From Arthrinium phaeospermum (Eukaryota; Ascomycota; Sordariomycetes; Amphisphaeriales; Apiosporaceae): 64,000 nucleotides of DNA. Where the stretch lies: assembly GCA_006503535.1 (NCBI GenBank), contig QYRS01000005.1:1116001-1180000 (forward strand). The letters are read 5' to 3'. The notes below the pieces were generated by a model. It worked only from the letters and a program-made list of their open reading frames with translations. It made no database searches and was not told the DNA's origin. The first letter of the stretch is position 1, and each line of letters opens with the position of its first letter. This document shows positions 11,159-21,334 of the stretch, piece after piece. The translations under genes and the position numbers were made by a program.

Positions 11159-12763
11159 TCAGAAGTCTGCCATTGCTGTGTCCTCCGTAGCGTGCGCAGG
11201 CGGCTGGCGCTCCTCGCCGGGGTATGGTTTGCGGCCCAAAACGATGAAAAACTTCTGGTAGGAGTGTACACTCGTATCGGAGATCGACTTTCGGACATCG
11301 AGTAGTAGCATCTGCGCCCAATGTTAGCGCGCACCGAACAATAAAAGAAAAGGCAACGTGGGCGGTTTGCGTTGTCCTACCTCCATTTGATTCCTGGTGA
11401 GTTTCCTTATCCGCCCCAACGGGCCGTATGTGACAGCTTGTATACCATGCAAGAAGTTTGCCTCCCACATCTTGCCCAACTCTTTCCACCGCAGCTCACG
11501 CGGCCAGCCGTTGATAGGCAGCTTGAACACATATTCCGTTATGTCGACGAATCCGACTTCTTCGCACGCCCTCCTCCAATGGTCGCCACTGCGAAGCGGC
11601 CGGCCCTCGGAAGCTGTGGCATCCTCGATATCTTCGAAATGCAGTTTGAGCGGGTTGTCATCGGGCATTGTCCCATCGTCGCACAGAATGGTCGAGAGGA
11701 GATCCTGCGCCTCGAACCATCCACCAGGCTCAAGCTGGTCGAATGACTTCTGGACCACGTCGTGCTTCACATTTTCCCAGCATCCCAGTGTCATGCGTGT
11801 GTGGATGTAATCGAAACGGTCTTCTTGCCTGTACCAGTGCCACGGGTCGCGCCTTTTCGAAGTTAGCAATATGAAACCAAGTTTGGGGGCGACCGTATCG
11901 TTGTGAAAAAGACAGAGAAACCGCAGAGGGTTCTCCCAAGTCCACGGATCCGGCGGTCGAAGGCTACTGGCGAACAGCTCGAAGACGCCACACAAAACTA
12001 TGGAAAAAGTCCAACTTACGTATCCTCAACGTAAAACTCTACGTTCAGGGGCACATCTGTCGGTTGAATGGCGGATAAATCGGTGCCGAGCACTTTCGCT
12101 GTCGGGTACTCAAAGCCCATCTCCACAGCCCAAATTCCCGTGCCAGTGCCAATGTCAAGGATTCTGCGAGGCGGGTGCTCCTGTGACCATGGGGCAAAGT
12201 AAAGCCTACCGCCCATAAGATGTTGGAGGATGACGTGCTCAAACTGCTGGCGGTCCTGCTCGTCTATATCGTTGGGATAAAGATAGGCTATGATGCGGTC
12301 AAATCAGTCAGTTGCTCCTTGTGAGTGACTGAGCTTGTGGGCCGTCAACCTACAGCCGTCCTTGTATGCGTGGTAGGTCCTTCCATTTTCGATGCGATAG
12401 TTTGTTATGCTGCTAGTGACGGATTCGGAGTCGCTGCGCAGCATCCGTAAGTTACGGGTCAACTTTGGTGTTTATACCAAATACTTACAGATCGCGTTGC
12501 TGGGGAAGAGACTGTGGTGCCGGTCAAGTTAGCTCCGTCGTCCATGCAAGAGTAGATGGTGTTCAAGCTCTCGTTCTCACATCTGCTTCTATGAATACTG
12601 ATTTTCCCGTCCCAGCGTCAAGATTTTGTTGGAAGCTGAATTCGTAATGCTTTAGGTCGACGCCGGATGGCATAGGAAATTCCTTTGATTCGCCAAAATG
12701 AGGAGCCGAGCGACTGGCTCCCTCGCCAGGGTCATCTGCCGGTGGGTTGCCACCGGACGCCAT
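11159..12763 (-). CDS. LaeA-like SAM-dependent methyltransferase
   Basis: Model: complement(join(11159..11311, 11381..11966, 12020..12287, 12354..12433, 12489..12511, 12581..12763)), 430 aa, six exons including a 23-bp one. Donors are GTGAGA, GTAAGT, GTAGGT, GTAAGT and GTAGGA; clear branch sites include GAGCTAACTTGACC and GCGCTAACAT. The SAM-binding motif I, ILDIGTGTGIWA, sits at about 138-149, followed by the acidic post-motif GTDLS. DRFDYIHTR, LEPGGWFEAQD and the C-terminal LGRKP complete the class I fold seen in LaeA-type proteins. Family members influence secondary metabolism and development, usually from the nucleus; the methyl acceptor is unresolved. Intron 4 ends in a CAG-TAG tandem acceptor, so exon 5 may start at 11966 or 11963 (one codon difference). 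It is probably one of many LaeA-like paralogues and not LaeA itself. Confidence 0.86.
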
Positions 12764-15700
12764 GGCTGATCTGGAAGTCTAGGGTCTTCGGTGTCTGGTC
12801 TGGAGTATCGTAGCCCGAAGTCCTGGTTCATGTAGTGTCAATATCTGTTGGACGGCAAGACATCGCGCGCTCGTACAGGCTTGAGAACATAAACCCCGAC
12901 CTCGTTATTATGGGCTTCATGTGACTTACGGTTTTAGGGGCGGGCTATATTCGCTCTCAGAATCAACGCACAAAAAGGGCTTATGGGGTTGACGGGCGCC
13001 ACGTTAGACTGGTGCAAGTGGAACGACGCTGTTCGCGGCCTAGGTAGTCCTTGTATAGTGTCGAGCGAGAGGATAGCGACCCAACTACTCGGGAGTTGTC
13101 CTGCCGGGAGGGTCCAAGGAGACGGGGTTTGTATATGTTGCAGTCTGGGTTGCGAACAGCCGGTATGTGTCGACTGCCGTAGTGGTACAGTAAGGCTGGC
13201 TAGAAACCAAGTAGCTCAGGAGCTAAGATAGCGAATACTTAGTGCGTAGGTATGATACTAGTCCTCACTCTCCGCCTAAGAGACAAACTGCTCGTTACTT
13301 TGGTCAGGAGAATCTGCCGCACCCCGAAGAGGCGATGCCGGTGGTGCCTTGCCTATGGCCAGCAGAGTACGTACGGGCTATGATATGTCGCATTGACGAA
13401 CGAAATGGGCCAGATTTATGCGAGTTTGACACCTATCGTCCAGGCTCGAGATCAGAGTCATCCCAACCAACAGAAGGGGGAAATAGGAAAAGGGAGGAAG
13501 AGAAGGAGCATTGGAGAGCGTGGCCCAGCACAAAGCAGTTGAACTGCCTGTGCATTAGTCGCAAAGTATAATGGCGCCCGTCTCTGCTTTCCCCCCTACC
13601 CTGACAAGAATTGCAACTCACCTACTGTAAGGAGTGTTCTGCGCCTTGCCCCGAAGTACTGCTACATGCTTCCATGGCATCAAGGGTGAGCCAGCTGATG
13701 CTTCCTTGACTCACGAGGAAGGGATTGGCCGAAGGAGAGTGGACAGCAACGGGACCGGGACAAGCCTCGGCTCCACACTCTTAACCAGTATCTCGGGCCC
13801 CGAGAGGCTCTGGTGCTCTGCTACAGTGCTGTAAGCACGCCTGGAAGACGACAGCGTTGCAATTTTTGTGCAGTTTTGTGCGTTTCAGCAGAGCCCGTTT
13901 TGTGTCCTCGGATCGTCCAGCCGATAGACTGTAACCGCCGCAGCTAGGAATAATCAGGACGAGTAGCATCCTGATCCATTCCGGTACTCCATTAATCTTT
14001 TAGCACTTAAGGCCGAGGGCCATGGCCTTGCAATTTGGCCTCTGGCCCTGGAGCGCTGGAGACGACCTCCGCAGAGGATACAGCGGGTCAACGGGTCTGG
14101 TTGGAAAGCCTACTTTCCTCCGTAGCTTCATCGGAAACCGCACAACAGGCAGGGGCCATCCTTGCCGCTGCTGGAGCATGCCAGGTTCAGAAAAATAAAA
14201 TGTCTATCGGCGCTTGGCCTATCTGGGCAACGCATGCTGCATCTTATATGACCGACCCCATTCGAGAGAGAGAAAAGAGCTGGCGGCTCGGAGGCAGCCT
14301 CTCACGGCAGCTGGTTTCGACTCGCATACATACTTTATTACTGGGCACCGGACTGGGTTTGATCGGCTCTTTTTCTTGTTGGCCAGGCCAGGCAGCCAGG
14401 CCAGACACGAGGGCACGCCCTGGTTCGGTGTGTCCTTGCTCATCCAAGTATCTAGTCGTACCCCGGCCCGGTTGGGACTTGAAGGTGGGAAGAATCCCCC
14501 ACCTTCACTTTCCCACGTCCCATCAAGCCATGTGCGCCCTCGTCTGTAGTCGTAGAAGCAAGCGCCCGGCGACATGCCGACCGAGGTCGGACGATGGTCA
14601 TCGTTATCACGTCGCTGCGATGTGATCGGCGAGCGACTCATGATCCAAACGACGATGCGCGACATTATCGGTGGAGGCCGAGTGCCACGGACGTGGATTT
14701 CTCTCGGTGCTGCAACCTCAAGTAGGCAATCGACAACACTTGGGCACGTATGGTGGGCTCATGATGCCGGGCCTGGTATACTGCCGGATGACATAATAGC
14801 ATGCCAACAAAATAAGCTGGCGCTGGGTCGAGGGCTAAGTAATATTCAACAATGTAGCACCCCGAGCTGCAGATCCCTCTAGCAGTGCCGATAGTCGTTC
14901 GATACCGGGGCGGCCCACCTGTGCGCATGAAAGTAACGTTAAGGGCGGGATTTGGAATGGCTTCCTTGACGACCCCAAGTTCTGGCCAGCTCTCGTCTTG
15001 CATGCAACACAACACCACACTGTCCCGTGAGGTCGGGACTTGCTGCGTTTCTTGAATGCGTAAGTAAGCCGGTCAAATGAATGGTCATTGAAGTTACACG
15101 TATGACTGCATACACACGAGGTTCATGCAGGCCCTACCGGAGCAGGGATGCCTCCGATAAATAACCCTTATCTATAGGCGTATACCCAAGTATTATAGTC
15201 AGTCTTCGTCTGTTCTTATAGTCCCATGGTATTTGCGTTTTTGGAAACGGGCATTAATCTTTTGCTCCGATGGTTCCTCGCTGGCGAGAGCATGGCTCTT
15301 TTCCCTGCAATACCAAATTACCCCGCAGCTTGCCTGAGCCGTGAGCAATTATTACGTCGCGCTTTGTATTAACGTGTGGTCCTGGACGAGCTGCGGCACC
15401 AATTGGGAAAGCGTCCTGTCTGTGTGTAAAAGTGGTGTTTCCATTCGATGTACTTCGGTAGGCCAGTACCTACAGGCGCCTCGACTCGTACGACGAGACT
15501 CGAAGTCTCCGCCCCAACTTCACTTTCGGCAGTAATTACTTGTTTCGTTAAGTCGGCCCCCAGAGGTTTGAAGCTGAAGGGCGACCGGAAATACGTAGGG
15601 AAAACATTGCCTGGCTGTGCATTCCCGCACAGGGGCAGTGACACGGTCGGTCGAATGAAGCAAGCCTACTACTCACTTACTGGCAGGCTGGCTACTCTGG

Positions 15701-17739
15701 AACGGTAGGGCGGAGATTCCGAGATAGAGATGAGTGGCGGATGGGAGGGCGGGTTACGGGGGGTTTCTCCCCTTGGCAGCTTGGTTTCTCTGTTGCTCAA
15801 GCATCCATGTCTCGACAGCCCGGAAATTTGGATCTGTAACATGATCTCTGGCCTGCCTCACTCACCGCTACACATCGCACAGGCAGGACCAGACACAGAT
15901 CGCGCGTCCGTGAGGAGCATCAGGCTGTCTCTGTCTCGCCTTTGGCACCAAGGCAGTGGCCAAGGGAATCATGTCCCATTCGAATCTACCGTAGAAGTGG
16001 GCATGCGTGTTGCATTGTAGATAGGTAGGTACATGTAGATAGATAGACTCGTGGGTGTGGACTGCACGTTGGGTTGGCAGTCGTCAGGGGGGGGATGAGG
16101 AATATTCCGAGGATCTGACAGTTAAACGTCACCAGACACCAAGAGGGTCTCGACTTTGTCGTCCATCCGGATATGGCAACAGTAAGCCTGTCAGGATCCT
16201 GGATCCGAATTGTCGGGTCAGCGGTTGGCTTTTCTTTTTTTCTTCAACGGGCACAAGCCCCTGTTTTGATTGGCTACTTTCCTGTTTTTCCCTCCTCTTT
16301 TTCCTTCTTTCAATTCTTTTGGTAATGGCCTTCCGCGCCTTCCCAACCGGGTGGTTCTGACAATTAAGCAATGGAAGCAGGTACGCTTTGTAGATGTAAC
16401 TAGGAGGTAGGTACGTACAGAAAGAAGTACGTACTTGACCACTTTTAGGATTTACGGAACCCGTCCATCAATCCATCTACACGTGCTTGCCAACTGCTAC
16501 CTCACATCAATTAATATCTCGATCGTGGCTATTCCTCCACATGCACCGTGATGAAGCTGACGACGAGCCTGCATGAACATGTTAACATTATCTCCTGTTT
16601 TTCCCACCAAAGCTAGCAGAAGCTACGACTTCATGCGGAACCCATCCGTATCTGCACGTCTCTCTACCTGTCTTCCTCTCTTTCTCTCTTTCTGTGTGTG
16701 TGTGTCGCTCTTTTCCGATCCCCGCCCTTCAACGCTGAACCCACCAACATGTGGGTGCAGACAATTACACCATAGACCCTGTCTCGACCCTGTCTCCGAG
16801 CCAGACCTAACATGGTTCGAGTTGAGAAATCACTCGGAACCTCAGCATCCCCAACTCATGCAGCTTCGAGAAAAAACAAACTGCATACAACAAGGCCCAC
16901 GTACCGTATCTACAGAATATACTCCGTAGGTAACATTATAATGATGGCCATTTTGGATTCTGTTTCTGTCTGCAATTGCTCGAAAGCCCAACATAAGTCT
17001 ATTCACTTACCAATCTGAAAATATAATAGAGCGCACCTATTATTCTACAGTACGAGAACGGCAGCTAAGCAACTAAAGTGCAAAGCATGTATGTGAGGCA
17101 TAGTGTAACTTATCCCCAAAGAGCGTGAGCCAGACACCAAACGGCCCCATGCTTTCTGCGTGTGATTCACTAGCGAAGAGTCAACCAAGTGCACAATGTG
17201 CATCGGGAGGTTGATGTCCAGGAACTTGGTCATCTGGTGATGCTATTTACATGCACCTAACATACCTTACTTGGGTCAGGTTAGGTGCCGTCCTGGGCCT
17301 GCCAAACGGCCATCGGCGGCTCTAGAATGATGTACCTGCTGGCTGGCAGAATGGCTTACTATGCCAAACCAAAAACCACTAAAGCTACAGCTACAGACCA
17401 GCAAAAAACGACTGCGGCTGTTAATAGGCTGGGCAGAAGGAACCTGTCAAATCAGAATCGCTGTTTCAATTACACAGACTGGACAATTAAGTCGCGTTTG
17501 CTATCGAGTGGCCTCTTAATCGACTTAGTTACACGATACTCGCATAGCGCTCGAAACATAAGTGCATTGTGCCCGAAGCCTGGACTCTCGTAAGAGATTC
17601 TCATGAGCCGCGAGAAGCTTTCGAAAGGACAATCCCTCCAGCCGACTTCTTACAGCAGGGACTTTGGAGATACAGCTGGTTCTAGCTTGTCAGGCACTGT
17701 GTTACCCACCGGCATCTGAGTCAGATCCTTATCCTCAAG
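12764..17739. other. 5-kb divergent non-coding interval, methyltransferase / decarboxylase
   Basis: Both flanking genes point outward, so their promoters lie at the two ends. The longest ORF inside (14035-14625, plus) shows no domain and no codon pattern like the neighbouring genes. Pyrimidine-rich tracts occur at about 16240-16325 and 16660-16740 (with a TG dinucleotide run). I see no transposon or RNA gene. Confidence 0.5.
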
Positions 17740-19381
17740 ATGACAGCACACAAGGAGTTCATGCAGGATGCCTACTCCCGCATCCGCAAGACTGTGTCAT
17801 CCAACAGCGATGCTCCGCCGCCGACGCTCCCCCAATCCGCCCAGCTGTGCCGAGCTCGTGGTTCGCTGCCCAACCCGGACGACCGCGTCACCTATCTGCA
17901 AGGCCGGGGTCGCCAGGCAACCGTCGAGCATCTCCTTGAGGACATCGCGCCCGCCCTCAACGGGCAGAACCGCTCGAGCCGGTACTGGGGGTTCGTCACT
18001 GGCGCGGCGCTGCCCGTTGCCGAAGTGGCGGACAACCTGGTCAGCGCCTTCGACCAGAACGTGCAGGTGCACCTGCCCAACCAGACCATCGCGACCGAGG
18101 TCGAGGACGCCGCCCTCAAGATGCTCCTGGACCTCCTCCACCTCGGACCGGCAGAGGCATGGTCCGGGCGTACCTTCACGACGGGGGCCACGGCGAGCAA
18201 CATCCTGGGCCTTGCGTGCGGACGGGAGGGCGTCTTGGCCGCCAGGCTCTCGGCGACTGGAAACAAGGGGAAGACCGCCAGCGAGCTCGGAATCCTGGCG
18301 GCTTGCATGCGTGCCGGCATCAAGGAGATCAGGGTTCTGACGAGTATGGGCCATAGCTCGCTGTCCAAGGCGGCGTCGATTGTCGGGCTCGGTTCGGCGA
18401 CCGTCCACGAGTTACCCTACAGCGCCGACGAGCCGTGGCGGCTGAATCTGGACGCCGTGCAAAGGCAGCTGCAGCAGGATGGCGTCGCCTGCATCATTGC
18501 CCTCAGCGCGGGAGAGGTCAACACTGGCAGATCCGCTACACGGGGTCTTGAAGACATGCGGAGGCTGCGGCAGATGGCAGATCAATACGGCGCTTGGATA
18601 CATGTCGATGGCGGTAAGTAATTGAAAGAACCAAGCAGCGGCGTTGGGCCAGCCTCAAATCAATTTGCCGGGCCCTTCCCTTCTCTAACACGAGTGGTCA
18701 CAACTAGCATTTGGCATCTTTGCGCGCGCTCTCCCCAAAACCGACGAGTTCGCCCGGCTACATCAAACGGCGGCCGGCCTGGAGCTCGTGGACAGCATCA
18801 CGGTCGACGGCCACAAGCTCCTGAACGTACCCTACGACTGCGGGGTCTTCTTCACGCGCAAGGCGTCGGTGCTGACCAGCGTGTGCCAGAACCCCAACGC
18901 CTCGTACCTGAGCTCCGACGCCTCGGACATCCAGAGCCCCCTGAACGTCGGGCTCGAGAACTCGCGCCGCTTCCGCGCCCTCCCTGCCTACGCCGTACTC
19001 CTCAGCGAGGGCCGGGAGGGGCTGGCCGACATGTTCGCCCGGATGGTGCGTCTCGCCCGCGGCATTGCCGAGGTCGTGCGGGACTTGCCGGACTACCTCT
19101 TACTTCCGGGCGGACAGGAGCAGGACCAGGCCGTGGATTTGGCCGACACGCATATATGTGTTTTGTTCCGGGCAAAGGAGGACTCCCTGAATGATGTCCT
19201 GGTGGAGACAATCAATGCCACGGGCTTATGGTACGTCTCCGCAACCAAGTGGAAGGGACAGAAAGCCGTACGAGTGGCAGTAGCCAACTGGAGGATCAAC
19301 GTGACCGAGGACCTAGACTTGGTCAGAAGTTCTCTCGTAAGTATAGCTCAGGAGCATAAGACCGCTACAAACGGTGCGTAG
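17740..19381 (+). CDS. PLP-dependent group II amino-acid decarboxylase
   Basis: Model: join(17740..18613, 18708..19381), 515 aa. The 94-bp intron (GTAAGT, branch TCTCTAACACG, acceptor ACTAG) splits the cofactor-site motif VDGA/FG, whose frame is restored exactly. The fold-type I decarboxylase signatures are in order: substrate-side YWGFVTGAALP, TTGATASN, MGHSSLSKA (the PLP-stacking histidine region), HVDGAFG with the PLP-pyridine aspartate, and DGHKLLN with the Schiff-base lysine at about 328. Length fits the aromatic-L-amino-acid, tyrosine and diaminobutyrate decarboxylase superfamily (Pfam Pyridoxal_deC). Substrate specificity cannot be read from these motifs. It is divergent from the LaeA-like methyltransferase; no other biosynthetic gene is adjacent, so a cluster role is only a possibility. 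Confidence 0.9.
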
Positions 19382-20058
19382 TGTACACTCTGCGATACCG
19401 AGAGCGCAGACCATATCAAGTTGGTGATATTAGGTGCGTAAACCATCATGGACTGCACATAGATATGACACATTGAATGCATTTGTGAGACCTCAGCGGC
19501 ACGGCAGACAATGAATGTCATGTATTATTCTCTCTCGTGCTTGTGATGCCTCGGCTTAAATAGCTCCGAAGGAGGGTAACCCTAAGGTGTCCTATCTCGC
19601 GTATTGTAATAGCTACAAGCATTGCGGCGCAGCATGCTCTGGGCTATCTTTCGGACTAGCGAAGACATGGTGATGCCGAACTTCACCGGCGAACGTGCCT
19701 ACATGGGAGATTTAGGATACTTCGTCTGAGCACTCTCACCGGCGCGGATTTCCGGGACATCGAGTCTCGATAATGCTCAAGAATGCCACTTTGTAGGCAA
19801 CCGCCGACGAAGCATCATAAAAAATGAGGACTCAAAAGACGTCCTCCGGGTATCCTTTGCTCGTTATCACAAACTTACTTCACCCCGAAGCCCATGTGAT
19901 GTCTTTTCTTCCCACTCCTACCCAGTCTATTTTCCTTTTCAAAGAAGACGTCAAGCATAGTGTCTTTTATAGCCTCCCCACGCCTCCTCCCATCCCCTCT
20001 TCGAGAACTAGCTTCCTTCCGCGCGCGGGTTGTGTGTTTGTAGTGCCAAGTATTCGTC
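19382..20058. other. Convergent intergenic region
   Basis: About 680 bp between the stop codons of the decarboxylase and the DUF2462-type gene. It holds only short unsupported ORFs and presumably both 3' UTRs. Confidence 0.5.
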
Positions 20059-20346
20059 TCAACCAAACTTGCGGCTGCCGCCGGCCTTCTTGGCCGCCTC
20101 CTCCTTCTTCTTCTTGCCCGTCTTGTCGCGGCCCTTGCCGATCATCTCGAGGTGGCCGGCGCGCTCGCCCAGCAGCTTCTCGGTGCGCGCCACGAGGCCC
20201 GACGACAGCTTCTTCTGGACGCGGTCGGCGTTGGTGGCCTTCTTCTTGGTGTGCATGCGCGCGCCCTTGCGGATCTTGCCGGCGTCCGACTTGGTCGCCT
20301 TGAAGCTCGGCGCCGCGGCGGCCTTCTTGATGGTGCCTTGGGCCAT
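20059..20346 (-). CDS. Small basic UPF0390/DUF2462-type protein
   Basis: A single-exon 95-aa protein starting MAQGTIKKAAAAPSFKA, extremely rich in Lys, Ala and Gly, and ending with a KKKKEEAAKKAGGSRKFG tail. The start at 20346 has a good context (ACAGCCATGG), although the frame stays open upstream to 20550. An early MAQG-type start, a central KKGAR/RKGAR-like basic patch and a K-rich C-terminus match the UPF0390 (DUF2462) family, which is conserved from fungi to human and poorly characterised; nucleolar or RNA-binding behaviour is often presumed. I am confident it is a real gene and fairly confident of the family. Codon use is strongly GC-biased, as in highly expressed fungal genes. Confidence 0.8.
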   Translation of the reverse strand: MAQGTIKKAAAAPSFKATKSDAGKIRKGARMHTKKKATNADRVQKKLSSGLVARTEKLLGERAGHLEMIGKGRDKTGKKKKEEAAKKAGGSRKFG

Positions 20347-20864
20347 GGCTGTGGGCGTGTATAGGTGGGTGGTTTGGTTTTTGGTTGGAGCAGGCGAATG
20401 TAGGCTGCTTCGTGTTGCGAGTTTGGGCGTCGGCTTCTTCGGCTTCACACGACAATGTGGAGGATTTGGTTGGTCCTCTGTCTTGTTTGGACAGTGGTTG
20501 TGTGAATAGCAAAAGCCTGGCTGGTCTAGAGTTGAGAATGTAAAATGCAAATGCTGGGGAAATTAAAAATTCTGCCCCACTGCGGAACTGCCCCCCGTGC
20601 TATCTCGCTCTAGCGCACCTCCCCCAAAAGCTTAGGTACACACTCACAGGGCAATTCTGCTTAATACAAACTGCGACTACTACGAGGCCGGGATATGTCA
20701 ACGGTCAAAATCAAGAAGTGAAGTCAACATTCTCATCTACTTCTTATATCAATATATATTACATTTGGTATCTCTTAAAATAACAAAGAAGAGTGCAAGG
20801 TACGGGTTTCCCGCCATCCTGCAGTGATTCATTCATGAGCTCAGGCAAGCAAATCTGTCCCATC

Positions 20865-20917
<53 letters not shown>

Positions 20918-21334
20918 AAAAAAAATCAAGTCATTCCTGAACTCCTCGTGAACACCCCCTGTGGTTTTTCAGGACCAAATGTCCGGTTGTGCCAGCCGAT
21001 GAACTCCGTCCCCATGGTTTTTGGTAACTAATAATGAAAGTAATGATGATGATGCTCAAATGTTGGCTGTTGTTGTACAAAGAGAAAGGCAGAGGGATAG
21101 AAAGACAGACACTACAAATAAATGAAAGAGAGATAAAAATAAAATAAAAGGATTATGCTAAGGCTGCGTGTAGGGGTATATATCAGACCAGGTAAGAGAT
21201 GTGGTGTTTGCTTGCTATATATTACAAGCGCTTGCCAGCCTGAGGCAGGCATACAAGAAAGGAGAGGGGAAATAGGAAATATCTTTCATCAGGGCGTTAA
21301 AGAAAAACAGTTGGTCGTGCTCCTCGTCTCATTT
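20347..21334. other. Intergenic region with long poly(A) tract
   Basis: About 990 bp between the DUF2462-type gene and the 3' end of the CFEM gene, both on the minus strand. It contains the promoter and leader of the small gene, the poly(A) tract described separately, and AT-rich DNA around 21040-21150. No gene is seen. Confidence 0.5.
20866..20925 (+). repeat. Poly(A) tract: A50, one G, A9
   Basis: Fifty consecutive A (20866-20915), then G, then nine A. It follows CCCATCC, the same seven bases that precede the shorter A run at 5762. I see no flanking target-site duplication or upstream coding remnant that would identify it as a retroposon tail. Confidence 0.95.

Noticed and set aside
14035..14625. 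196-codon ORF in the 5-kb interval
   Set aside because: No recognisable motif, overlapped by an antisense ORF of similar size, and no splice-supported extension.
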